This document shows, in pieces, positions 26,799-35,028 of a DNA stretch of 64,000 nucleotides (positions within the stretch are counted from its first letter, which is position 1; each line of letters opens with the position of its first letter). The notes beneath the pieces were generated by a model. That model saw only the letters and a list, made by a program, of their open reading frames with translations. It ran no database searches and was not told the DNA's origin. The stretch comes from Sulfurifustis variabilis (lineage in GTDB: Bacteria; Pseudomonadota; Gammaproteobacteria; Acidiferrobacterales; Sulfurifustaceae), in assembly GCF_002355415.1 (NCBI RefSeq), contig NZ_AP014936.1, positions 3,633,501 to 3,697,500 of the forward strand. Reading direction: 5' to 3'. Made by a program: the position numbers and the translations under genes.

Positions 26799-27964
26799 GC
26801 GGAGATCATTCCGCCGCCGCCATCGACACCACCGACCCGACGCGCTACCGGGCGAGCCGCCGGGTGACATGGGTCAGCGTCCTTACCAACGTCGTGTTGA
26901 GCGCGGCGCAGATCGTGATCGGCGTCGTCGGCCACTCGCAGGCGCTGGTCGCCGACGGCGTTCATACGCTTTCCGATCTCGTGACCGACGGCCTCGTGCT
27001 GTTCGCGCTCGAACACAGTTCCAAGGAGGCCGACGAGGAGCACCCTTACGGGCACGGGCGCATCGAGACAGCCGTGACGATGATCCTCGGAGGCATGCTT
27101 CTGGCCGTCGGCATCGGGATCGCCTGGCAGGCAGGCACGCGCCTGTGGGAAGCGGAATCGTTCGTCTCGCCCTCGGCCCTGACGCTGTGGGTTGCGATCT
27201 TCACCCTGGCGGCGAAAGAGGGCCTGTACCGCTACACGATCGCTACGGCGAACCGCTACGGGTCGGCGATGCTCAAGGCGAACGCGTGGCACCACCGATC
27301 GGACGCGATTTCCTCCTTCATCGTGGTCGCGGGCATCGCCGGCAGCCTTCTCGGATTCGGGTATCTCGACGGCGTCGCTGCCGTGCTCGTCGCGGGGATG
27401 ATCGCCAAGATCGGCACGGAGCTCGCCTGGCACGCGCTGCGCGAGTTGATCGACACGGGGCTCGATCCGGAAGAACGGGAGGCGATCCGGCGCACGATCG
27501 CCAACGTGTGCGGAGTGAAGGCGTTGCATTCGCTGCGCACCCGCCGCATCGCCGGCCAGGCTCTGGTGGACGTGCACATCATGGTGGACTCGCGGTTGAG
27601 CGTCTCGGAGGGCCACCAGATCGGGGAGGCGGTGCGGGCTCGCCTGATCAAGGAGATCGCGCCCGTCACCGACGTGATGGTGCATATCGACACGGAGGAG
27701 GATCTCGACGACGAGCGCCGGGCGTCCCTGCCCCTCCGCGACGAGATCCTGGCTCGTCTCGAGGCTTACTTTCGGGCCATTCCGGAGGCGCGGCACATCG
27801 ACCGGATCACGCTTCATTACACGAACGGGCACGTGGACATCGAGATCCGGCTCCCGCTCGGGCTCCTCGCCGAGACCGCGGATGCGGACGATTTGAGGTC
27901 CAGGTTCAGGGCGGCCGCGCGGCCGGATCTACATATAGGTAGCGTCGAGCTCGTCTTCCACTGA
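26795..27964 (+). CDS. Cation diffusion facilitator family transporter
   Basis: A 389-residue CDF protein exporting divalent metal with proton antiport. Six hydrophobic segments occupy about residues 25-220. Metal-site residues are visible in VADGVHTLSDLVTD (Asp54, His57, Asp61) and HHRSDAISS (His166, Asp170). The cytoplasmic C-terminal domain is longer than usual: after the normal fold (about 220-300) a second similar ferredoxin-like segment (about 310-389) follows, with its own HIDRITLHYTNGHVDIEI. The start overlaps the tusA stop by four bases. Substrate is unknown. A CDF in a thiolation operon is odd. Confidence 0.9.
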   Translation: MSGDHSAAAIDTTDPTRYRASRRVTWVSVLTNVVLSAAQIVIGVVGHSQALVADGVHTLSDLVTDGLVLFALEHSSKEADEEHPYGHGRIETAVTMILGGMLLAVGIGIAWQAGTRLWEAESFVSPSALTLWVAIFTLAAKEGLYRYTIATANRYGSAMLKANAWHHRSDAISSFIVVAGIAGSLLGFGYLDGVAAVLVAGMIAKIGTELAWHALRELIDTGLDPEEREAIRRTIANVCGVKALHSLRTRRIAGQALVDVHIMVDSRLSVSEGHQIGEAVRARLIKEIAPVTDVMVHIDTEEDLDDERRASLPLRDEILARLEAYFRAIPEARHIDRITLHYTNGHVDIEIRLPLGLLAETADADDLRSRFRAAARPDLHIGSVELVFH

Positions 27965-27985
27965 CGCCCCATAATGGTGCTCATA

Positions 27986-28002
27986 TGCACTATATTGGTG
28001 CA
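27986..28002 (+). promoter_or_regulatory. NtrC enhancer site upstream of glnA
   Basis: TGCACTATATTGGTGCA matches the NtrC consensus TGCACYANNTNNGTGCA at every defined position. A weaker half-conserved copy is at 28089-28105. The main site is about 87 bp upstream of the start point predicted from the sigma-54 promoter. Confidence 0.88.
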
Positions 28003-28055
28003 TAACACCGGCCCAATGACGGGCTGTTTCCCATAAATTCAATCACTTGTATACA

Positions 28056-28070
28056 GGCATGCTTTCTGCA
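28056..28070 (+). promoter_or_regulatory. Sigma-54 promoter of glnA
   Basis: AGGCAT-GCTTT-CTGCA keeps the invariant GG (28056-28057) and GC (28068-28069) with the exact 10-base spacing, and most flanking consensus bases. With the NtrC site upstream this is a typical nitrogen-regulated promoter. Confidence 0.75.
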
Positions 28071-28147
28071 CTAGTAACGGCCCAAAGATGCACTCAAGCG
28101 GCGCACGTCCCATTCGACCCATTTAACCCTCCGAGGAGGAACTGAAG

Positions 28148-29557
28148 ATGTCCCCCGCCGAAGTACTCAAGATGATCCAGGACAAGAAGGTGAAGTTCGT
28201 GGACTACCGGTTCACGGACACCAAGGGCAAGGAGCAGCACGTCACGGTCCCGGTGAGCCAGGTCGACAAGTCCACCTTCGAGGAGGGCAAGATGTTCGAC
28301 GGCTCGTCGATTTCCGGATGGAAGGGCATTCAGGAGTCCGACATGATCCTGATGCCCGAGGCGGCGTCGGCCGTCATGGACCCGTTCATGGAGGAGCCGA
28401 CCCTCATCATCCGCTGCGACGTGGTCGAGCCGTCGACCATGCAGGGCTACGAGCGCTGCCCGCGCTCGCTCGCCAAGCGCGCGGAGGCGTACCTCAAGAG
28501 CAGCGGCGTCGCCGACACCGCGTTCTTCGGGCCGGAGGCCGAGTTCTTCATTCTCGATGACGTGCGCTGGGGCGCCGACATGAGCGGCAGCTTCGTCAAG
28601 ATCGACTCCGAAGAGGCGTCCTGGAACACCGAGAAGGTGTACGAGGGCGGCAACCTCGGCCACCGTCCGAGCGTGAAGGGCGGCTACTTCCCGGTCCCGC
28701 CCGTCGACTCGCAGCAGGACATCCGCTCCGCCATGTGCCTCGCCATGATGGAGATGGGCCTCGACATCGAGACCCACCATCACGAGGTCGCGACCGCCGG
28801 CCAGAACGAGATCGGCATGAAGTTCAACACGCTGGTGAAGAAGGCCGACGAGCTGCAGATCTACAAGTACTGCGTGCACAACGTCGCGCACAGCTACGGC
28901 AAGACCGCAACCTTCATGCCGAAGCCCATCGTCGGTGACAACGGTTCCGGCATGCACGTGCACCAGTCGCTCGCGAAGGACGGCAAGAACCTCTTCAGCG
29001 GGAACGAGTACGGCGGCCTGTCGCAGACGGCGCTCTATTACATCGGCGGCATCATCAAGCACGCCCGGGCGCTCAACGCCTTCACCAACTCGCTCACCAA
29101 CAGCTACAAGCGCCTGGTACCGGGCTTCGAGGCGCCGGTCATGCTCGCCTACTCCGCGCGCAACCGCTCCGCTTCGATCCGCGTGCCCTACGTGCCGAAC
29201 CCGAAGGCGCGGCGCATCGAGGTGCGCTTCCCCGACGCGGGCAGCAACCCCTACCTCGCGTTCGCGGCGATGATGCTCGCGGGTCTCGACGGGATCCAGA
29301 ACAAGATCCACCCGGGCGAGGCGATGGACAAGGACCTCTACGACCTGCCGCCCGAAGAGGAGAAGAAGATCCCGACCGTGTGCCACTCGCTCGACATGGC
29401 GCTCGACGCGCTCGACAAGGACCGCGACTTCCTCAAGGCCGGGGGCGTCTTCACCGACGACGTCATCGACGCCTACATCGCCCTGAAGATGCAGGAAGTC
29501 ACGCGGCTGCGGATGACCACCCACCCGGTCGAGTTCGACATGTACTACAGCGTCTGA
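28148..29557 (+). CDS. glnA: Glutamine synthetase type I
   Basis: A 469-residue dodecameric ammonia-assimilating enzyme. The N-terminal grasp domain includes [11 protein letters not shown], the catalytic core has the metal ligands in [12 protein letters not shown] and [14 protein letters not shown], and the ATP site is in [16 protein letters not shown]. The adenylylation Tyr398 lies in [14 protein letters not shown], so GlnE control is expected. A GGAGGAA ribosome site precedes the ATG. The gene has an NtrC/sigma-54 promoter and its own terminator, followed by ntrBC. Confidence 0.97.
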   Translation: MSPAEVLKMIQDKKVKFVDYRFTDTKGKEQHVTVPVSQVDKSTFEEGKMFDGSSISGWKGIQESDMILMPEAASAVMDPFMEEPTLIIRCDVVEPSTMQGYERCPRSLAKRAEAYLKSSGVADTAFFGPEAEFFILDDVRWGADMSGSFVKIDSEEASWNTEKVYEGGNLGHRPSVKGGYFPVPPVDSQQDIRSAMCLAMMEMGLDIETHHHEVATAGQNEIGMKFNTLVKKADELQIYKYCVHNVAHSYGKTATFMPKPIVGDNGSGMHVHQSLAKDGKNLFSGNEYGGLSQTALYYIGGIIKHARALNAFTNSLTNSYKRLVPGFEAPVMLAYSARNRSASIRVPYVPNPKARRIEVRFPDAGSNPYLAFAAMMLAGLDGIQNKIHPGEAMDKDLYDLPPEEEKKIPTVCHSLDMALDALDKDRDFLKAGGVFTDDVIDAYIALKMQEVTRLRMTTHPVEFDMYYSV

Positions 29558-29586
29558 GGAGCACCCCGGGGAATGGACCGGACGAC

Positions 29587-29614
29587 GACGCCCCCGCTGG
29601 GGGCGTCTTCGTTT
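29587..29614 (+). terminator. Rho-independent terminator after glnA
   Basis: GACGCCCCC (29587-29595) pairs with GGGGGCGTC (29599-29607) around GCT, followed by TTCGTTT. Confidence 0.8.
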
Positions 29615-29631
29615 CGGGCACAGCGAATGCG

Positions 29632-29648
29632 TGCACTATTTTGGTGCG
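29632..29648 (+). promoter_or_regulatory. NtrC site in the ntrB promoter
   Basis: TGCACTATTTTGGTGCG matches the NtrC consensus except for the last base. A -10-like TATAGT lies at 29654-29659, so the NtrC site covers the -35 region, as in the E. coli glnL promoter where NtrC represses. Confidence 0.8.
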
Positions 29649-29747
29649 TCCGCTATAGTGGCTAGGACCGGAATGGAAGTAAATAGCTCTAGTGAAAGGA
29701 AAAAGTATTCCGGCGCGGTTATTGCTGACCGTCCGCCAGGTGAGCCC

Positions 29748-30821
29748 ATGACGACCGTCGAGCCGCCGCAGCGCATCCTGGACAACCTCACCACCGCGGT
29801 CCTCGCGGTGGACCGCGGGCTGCGCCTTACGGCGATCAACCCGGCGGGCGAAGCCCTGCTGGAAGCGAGCGCGAAGAAAGTGCTCGGCCATCGGCTGAGC
29901 GAGCTGCTCGCGCCGCAACAACCCCTCCTCGCCGCGCTCGACGAGGTGCGCGCGAGCCGCCAGCCGCTGACAGCGCGGGGAGTCATTCTCGAGCTGCCGG
30001 GTAATCGCTCGCTGACGCTCGACTGTACGGTGACGCCGCTCCCCGACAGCGGCAAGGGCGAGGGTCCGCCGGCCCTGCTCATCGAGCTCAACCAGGTCGA
30101 CCGAATTCTGCGGCTGACCCGCGAGGAAAGCCTGCTGGACCGACAGGCTGCCAACCGCGTCGTCATGCGCGGGCTCGCACACGAGATCAAGAATCCGCTG
30201 GGAGGCCTGCGCGGGGCGGCACAGCTGCTCGAACGCGAGCTGGCCAGCGCCGAGCTCAAGGAGTACACCCGGGTCATCATCCACGAGGCGGACCGGCTGC
30301 GAAATCTCGTGGACCGCATGATGGGGCCGCACCAGCCCCCTCGGAAGCGGCATATCAACGTGCACGAGGTCCTGGAGCACGTACGCCTGCTCGTGCTCGC
30401 CGAGGTCCCCGCGGGCCTCACCATCGAGCGGGACTACGATCCGTCGCTCCCGGAGGTCCATGCGGATTCCGAGCAGCTGATCCAGGCGGTGCTCAACGTG
30501 GTGCGCAATTCCGTCGAGGCGCTCGAGGGCAAGGGCACGATCCGGCTGCGCACCCGCGTAGAGCGCGGCTTCACGATCGGCGGCCATCGGCACCGGCTCG
30601 TGCTGCGTGCCGAAATCGAGGACGACGGACCGGGCGTCCCGCCCGATCTGCTCGAGCACATCTTCTACCCGATGGTGACGGGCCGCGCGCACGGCAGCGG
30701 GCTCGGGCTCTCCATCGCGCAGGACATCGTCACCAAGCACGGCGGCCTGATCGAGTGCGCGAGTCGCCCCGGGCGTACCGTGTTCATGTTGTACCTACCT
30801 CTGGAGAACGGCCATGGCTAA
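29748..30821 (+). CDS. ntrB: Nitrogen-regulation sensor kinase NtrB
   Basis: A 357-residue soluble histidine kinase. A PAS domain occupies about residues 5-110, the dimerisation/phosphoacceptor domain has His145 in GLAHEIKNPLGGLRGA, and the ATPase domain has NVVRNSVEAL (N box), DDGPGVP (G1) and GSGLGLSIAQ (G2). PII controls its kinase/phosphatase balance toward NtrC. The ATG at 29748 is chosen for the AGGTGAG ribosome site; an in-frame upstream extension crosses the promoter and NtrC site and is rejected. It overlaps ntrC by eight bases. Confidence 0.95.
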   Translation: MTTVEPPQRILDNLTTAVLAVDRGLRLTAINPAGEALLEASAKKVLGHRLSELLAPQQPLLAALDEVRASRQPLTARGVILELPGNRSLTLDCTVTPLPDSGKGEGPPALLIELNQVDRILRLTREESLLDRQAANRVVMRGLAHEIKNPLGGLRGAAQLLERELASAELKEYTRVIIHEADRLRNLVDRMMGPHQPPRKRHINVHEVLEHVRLLVLAEVPAGLTIERDYDPSLPEVHADSEQLIQAVLNVVRNSVEALEGKGTIRLRTRVERGFTIGGHRHRLVLRAEIEDDGPGVPPDLLEHIFYPMVTGRAHGSGLGLSIAQDIVTKHGGLIECASRPGRTVFMLYLPLENGHG

Positions 30822-32202
30822 GCCGGACATCGTCTGGATCATCGACGACGACCGCTCGATCCGCTGGGTGCTGCAGAAGGCGCTCGAGCAGGCGGGCATG
30901 AACGTGCGCGCATTCGAATCGGCCGACGAGATCGAGGAGCTGCTCGATCGCATGCAGCCCGACGTCGTGGTCACCGACATCCGCATGCCGGGCACGAGCG
31001 GCATCGACCTGCTGTCGGCGGTGCAGCGCAAGGCTCCGCAGGTGCCGGTGATCGTCATGACCGCCTACACGGACCTCGACAGCGCCGTCGCCTCCTATCG
31101 CAGCGGAGCGTTCGAGTACCTCCCTAAACCCTTCGACGTGGACGAGGCCGTCAATCTCGTGCGCCGCGCGCTCGAGCAGCGGCGTCACCAGCGGGTCGAT
31201 ACGACCGCCACGGAGCGCGTCCCCGAGATCATCGGCGCCGCCCCGGCCATGCAGGAGGTGTTCCGGGCCATCGGCCGGCTCTCCACGTCGCACCTCAACG
31301 TGCTCATCAACGGCGAGTCGGGCACGGGCAAGGAGCTCGTGGCGCGCGCCCTGCACACCCACAGCCCGCGCGCGGGCCGGCCCTTCATCGCCATCAACAT
31401 CGCGGCGGTGCCGAGCGAGCTGCTCGAGTCGGAGCTTTTTGGCCACGAGAAGGGCGCCTTTACCGGCGCCGTCGCCATGCGCAAGGGGCGGTTCGAGCAG
31501 GCGGACGGCGGCACGCTCTTCCTCGACGAGATCGGCGACATGCCGATCGAGCTGCAGACGCGACTGCTGCGGGTGCTCTCGGACGGCAAGTTCTACCGGG
31601 TGGGCGGCCACGAGCAGGTGTCGACCGACGTCCGCATCGTCGCGGCGACCAACCAGAACCTCGAGGAGCGCGTGCGCCAGGGTCGCTTTCGCGAGGACCT
31701 GTTCCATCGCCTGAACGTGATCCGCATCCACCTGCCGGCGCTGCGCGAGCGGCGTGAGGACATCCCGAGTCTGGCGCGGTACTTTTTGAAGCAGTCGGCG
31801 ACCGAGCTCGGTGTCGAGCCGAAGCGGTTCGCCCCGGAAACGGAAATCTATGTCACGCAGCTTCCGTGGCCCGGCAACGTGCGCCAGCTCGAGAACGCCT
31901 GCCGCTGGCTCACCGTCATGGCGCCCGGCCAGGTGATCCGGATCGAGGACCTGCCTCCGGAGCTGCGCACCGCGGAGGCGGAGCGCGAGGAAGCAAGCTG
32001 GGAACAGATACTGAAGGACGTGGTGGAACAGCGCCTCACCCGCGGCCAGGGGCGCATCTACCAGGACATGAACGCCAGCTTCGAGCGCATCCTGATACAA
32101 ACCGCGCTCAAACACACGGGCGGGCGCAAGCAGGACGCGGCCCGCAAGCTCGGCTGGGGTCGGAACACGCTCACTCGCAAGCTCAAGGAACTCGGGATGT
32201 AA
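30814..32202 (+). CDS. ntrC: Sigma-54 activator NtrC
   Basis: A 462-residue response regulator. The receiver domain (about 1-125) has the phosphoacceptor Asp55 in VVTDIRMPG. The AAA+ domain (about 140-380) has Walker A GESGTGKE (167-174), the sigma-54-contacting GAFTGA loop (214-219) and FLDEIGDMP. The Fis-type HTH is at the C-terminus (GRKQDAARKLGWGRNTLTRKL). It activates glnA from the upstream NtrC site. A small membrane-protein gene converges 15 bp after the stop. Confidence 0.97.
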   Translation: MAKPDIVWIIDDDRSIRWVLQKALEQAGMNVRAFESADEIEELLDRMQPDVVVTDIRMPGTSGIDLLSAVQRKAPQVPVIVMTAYTDLDSAVASYRSGAFEYLPKPFDVDEAVNLVRRALEQRRHQRVDTTATERVPEIIGAAPAMQEVFRAIGRLSTSHLNVLINGESGTGKELVARALHTHSPRAGRPFIAINIAAVPSELLESELFGHEKGAFTGAVAMRKGRFEQADGGTLFLDEIGDMPIELQTRLLRVLSDGKFYRVGGHEQVSTDVRIVAATNQNLEERVRQGRFREDLFHRLNVIRIHLPALRERREDIPSLARYFLKQSATELGVEPKRFAPETEIYVTQLPWPGNVRQLENACRWLTVMAPGQVIRIEDLPPELRTAEAEREEASWEQILKDVVEQRLTRGQGRIYQDMNASFERILIQTALKHTGGRKQDAARKLGWGRNTLTRKLKELGM

Positions 32203-32217
32203 CGCGCCGCCTGCCGC

Positions 32218-32487
32218 TCAAAAGGAGTAATGAGCGAGATAGGAGAAGTCGCTCAGCCAGGCGAGCGCCATCACGCAGAGGACCAGGATGCCGACGGCCA
32301 CCCAGTAGCGGCGAGCGTACTTCCGGCCCTTCTCGGGCAGCGCCTTGTACGGCGGGAAGCTGAACAGCGCCCCGAAGGTGTTTTCCCGCACGCCGTTCTG
32401 CTTCTCGTAGTAGAACTTCACGAGCAGCCGGTAGTACACGATCGCGTAACCGACGGCGAACAGCGCGACCGCGAAGAACGCCCGCAT
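32218..32487 (-). CDS. Small two-helix membrane protein, unknown function
   Basis: An 89-residue protein with hydrophobic segments at about residues 1-24 and 62-82 separated by a basic, aromatic cytoplasmic loop (RLLVKFYYEKQNGVREN, then a Pro/Lys-rich stretch). Not recognised. It lies 12 bp downstream of the Crp/Fnr regulator gene on the same strand and may be co-expressed with it. Confidence 0.65.
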   Translation of the reverse strand: MRAFFAVALFAVGYAIVYYRLLVKFYYEKQNGVRENTFGALFSFPPYKALPEKGRKYARRYWVAVGILVLCVMALAWLSDFSYLAHYSF

Positions 32488-32499
32488 CGTCGGCCGGCG

Positions 32500-33201
32500 T
32501 CAGTTCAGCGCCCGCGCGTCCGCGACCAGACGCTCCAGCATTTCCGGCCGGTGGATGCACAGGTGGTGATCCTCCACGTCGATTACTCCGCTGCGCCGCA
32601 GCTCGCTCAGGACTCCGGTCACCGTGGGGCGCGTCGCACCGATCATGTCGGCGAGCTCCTGGTGGGTCAGCTTGATACTGAGGCGCAGGTGCGCGGGCGT
32701 CACGCGTTGCCCGTAACGCGCCGACAGGCGGATAAGGAGCTTGGCGAGCCGGGTCGTCACGTCGTCGGCCGTGAGGTTCTTCACCATGTCGCCGAGGATG
32801 CGCAGGCGGCAGGAGAGGAGCTCGATCACCAGCATCGCGGTCGAGGGGTGGTCGATCAGAAAATCCTTGAACAGGCGCTGAGGGACGGCGTAGAGCCGGC
32901 AGTCGCTGCACGCCTGCGCGTAAACCTCGCGCGGCCCGCCTCGGGGCATCTCGGCGATCCCGAACACTTCGCCCGGGAAGCAGAACCAGAGAATCACTTC
33001 CTTCCCGAGCGACGACATGCCGAAGATTTTGACCCGGCCCCGCTCCAGGATGTAAACGGTTTCACCCGGGGAACCGGCCTGGAAAACGAAGTCTCCGTTC
33101 CGGGCCAGGCGCGCGTCGGCCACCCCGAGCAGATCCCGCCGGTCGGCGGGCGGCAGGCGGCCGAGAAAATCCGATGGGGACAGAAACCAGAGCTCGCTCA
33201 T
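32500..33201 (-). CDS. Crp/Fnr family transcriptional regulator
   Basis: A 233-residue regulator. The cyclic-nucleotide-binding-like domain (about 10-125) contains GETVYILERGRVKIFGMSS and FCFPGEVFGIAEM. A C-terminal winged HTH (about 150-225) has the recognition region LTHQELADMIGATRPTVTGVLSELRRSGVI. It lacks the N-terminal Cys cluster of FNR, so it is not an iron-sulfur oxygen sensor; CSDC at mid-protein is a different arrangement. The ATG at 33201 has a GGAGG site. It diverges from the SLC13 transporter gene, whose promoter it may control. Confidence 0.88.
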   Translation of the reverse strand: MSELWFLSPSDFLGRLPPADRRDLLGVADARLARNGDFVFQAGSPGETVYILERGRVKIFGMSSLGKEVILWFCFPGEVFGIAEMPRGGPREVYAQACSDCRLYAVPQRLFKDFLIDHPSTAMLVIELLSCRLRILGDMVKNLTADDVTTRLAKLLIRLSARYGQRVTPAHLRLSIKLTHQELADMIGATRPTVTGVLSELRRSGVIDVEDHHLCIHRPEMLERLVADARALN

Positions 33202-33401
33202 CCTTAACCTCCGACGATCCATTGCTCGGGCATGTCGGCCAGCCGACAGAATTGCGCCGCCTTCTTTTGATGTAGTACGCGCGGAAGCTTGTCCACGCAC
33301 GATTAGGCGCTATTTTCAAAGTGGGGTCAATCTGGTAAGTAAGCCCCAGCCATCAGTTGCAGGACACGGACAAGTTAACAACAGCCAATGAGGTGGCCGC
33401 T

Positions 33402-34955
33402 ATGGCGATAGCAGTGGAAACGAGACGAGGTGGGAATGGCGTTATCGGTTATCTGACAGACAACGTGAGAGAGAGCGGGCGCAATCCCACCCGCGTCTTC
33501 ACCGGCTTCCTCCTCGCCTGGATAAGCTTCGCTCTCATCATGTGGGTCCTCCCCCGGCCCGAGGGGCTGTCGGCGGAGGGCATGGCGGTTCTCGCGATCG
33601 TCGTCTGGGCCTCGGTCATGTGGGTGTCGGAGGCCATGCCGGTCGGCATTACCGCGCTCGGCATCCCCTCCCTCCTGATCCTGACCCACGCCATCCCCTG
33701 GCAAAAGAACCAACCGCCCCTCGACTTCGTGCTGCAAGGCTTCACGCGCCACGTCGTCTGGATCCTGCTGTTCGGCATGATGATCGGCGCCCTCATGCAG
33801 CTGCTCAAGCTCGACCGGCGCCTCGCGCTGTCGATCCTCGACAAGATCAAGGCGTCCAATGCGGGCCGTGTCATCTGGGGTTTCTTTTTCGTCCAGCTGA
33901 TTCTCTCGTTCTTCATTCCGGCGGCGGTCGCGCGCTCGGCCACGATCATGCCGATCGTCCAGGGCGTGACGAACCTGCTGGGCGACACGGAGGAGGAGCA
34001 GGCGGCGAAGAAAGCCATCATCATCCAGTCCCTCGTCTACACCAGCATGATCGCCGGCATGTTCATCATGACGGCGCACCTGCCGAACATGATCCTGGTC
34101 GGCCTCTTCGGGCAGAACGGCTTCGCGCTCGGTTACCTCGACTGGATGCTGCTGCAGTTCCCCTACCTCGGCATGTTCGTGCTGACGCAGTGGTGGGTAC
34201 GCTACCACTTCAAGACGGCGCGGGTGGAGATCGCGGGGGGTCATAACTCGATCCACCAGATGCACAAGGAGCTCGGCCCGATGACGACGGCCGAGTGGGT
34301 GCTGATCGCCATGTTCTCCGGCATCGCGCTCTTCTTCGTGCTCGGCAAGAACAGCCCGATCTACCCGGTGCACAGCTTCCAGCTCGGCATCATCGCCCTG
34401 ATCGGCATCTCCCTGGTGATGTTCGTCCCCGGCCTGTTCCCGTTCAAATGGAAGCAGGTCCAGGACCGCACGATGTGGGGCACGTTCCTGCTCCTCGGGG
34501 GCGCGATCACCATGACCGGCGCGATGACCAAGTCCGGTCTTGCCGCGTGGCTGGCGGACCACGTGCACGCGATGGTGACCGGTCATACTTGGTGGATGGT
34601 GCTGCTCATGATGATGGTCGGCACCCACATCATGCGAATCGGCATGCTGTCCAACGTGGCGGCTATCGCCATGCTGGCGCCGATCCTGTTCGAGCTCGGC
34701 AAGCAGCTCGGGCTGCATCCCGTCGCTTTCACGATGCTGGTGGCCGATACCGATACCTTCGCTTACCTGCTGCCGACCCAGATCACTGCGGCGGTTGTCG
34801 CCTACGGCACGGACACGTTCAGCACGACCGATTACTTCAAGGTCGGATGGGCTTGCGTGCTGATCGCGATCGCGTACGGCATTCTGATCATGGCGCCCTG
34901 GTACGCCATCCTCGGCATGCCGGTCTGGAATCCGGGCGCCCCCTGGCCGTTCTGA
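33402..34955 (+). CDS. SLC13/DASS family anion:sodium symporter
   Basis: A 517-residue inner-membrane protein with about 12-13 hydrophobic segments. DASS features include AVVWASVMWVSEAMPVGITAL near the N-terminus, SFFIPAAVARSATIMPIV in the first hairpin-associated region and MLVADTDTFAYLLPTQIT near the C-terminus. Family members import sulfate, dicarboxylates or citrate with sodium; the substrate here is unknown. The ATG at 33402 has GAGGTGG upstream; a TTG 45 bp earlier is less likely. A terminator-like hairpin separates it from the PHP-type hydrolase gene. The divergent Crp/Fnr gene is the likely regulator. Confidence 0.9.
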   Translation: MAIAVETRRGGNGVIGYLTDNVRESGRNPTRVFTGFLLAWISFALIMWVLPRPEGLSAEGMAVLAIVVWASVMWVSEAMPVGITALGIPSLLILTHAIPWQKNQPPLDFVLQGFTRHVVWILLFGMMIGALMQLLKLDRRLALSILDKIKASNAGRVIWGFFFVQLILSFFIPAAVARSATIMPIVQGVTNLLGDTEEEQAAKKAIIIQSLVYTSMIAGMFIMTAHLPNMILVGLFGQNGFALGYLDWMLLQFPYLGMFVLTQWWVRYHFKTARVEIAGGHNSIHQMHKELGPMTTAEWVLIAMFSGIALFFVLGKNSPIYPVHSFQLGIIALIGISLVMFVPGLFPFKWKQVQDRTMWGTFLLLGGAITMTGAMTKSGLAAWLADHVHAMVTGHTWWMVLLMMMVGTHIMRIGMLSNVAAIAMLAPILFELGKQLGLHPVAFTMLVADTDTFAYLLPTQITAAVVAYGTDTFSTTDYFKVGWACVLIAIAYGILIMAPWYAILGMPVWNPGAPWPF

Positions 34956-34970
34956 AACGCCGCTGGACCG

Positions 34971-35005
34971 CGCCCTCCCGCCAGGGAGGGCGTCTCTCCC
35001 TTTTT
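34971..35005 (+). terminator. Terminator or attenuator between transporter and hydrolase genes
   Basis: CGCCCTCCC (34971-34979) pairs with GGGAGGGCG (34984-34992) around GCCA, followed by TCTCTCCCTTTTT. The next start codon is 24 bases on, so read-through would be needed for co-transcription. Confidence 0.75.
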
Positions 35006-35028
35006 CCGGTAAGACATGAGGTAGCACC

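Noticed and set aside
32500-33201. This Crp/Fnr protein as the binder of the katA FNR box
   Set aside because: It lacks FNR's iron-sulfur cysteines, and its recognition helix does not show the Glu and Arg contacts expected for TTGAT half-sites.
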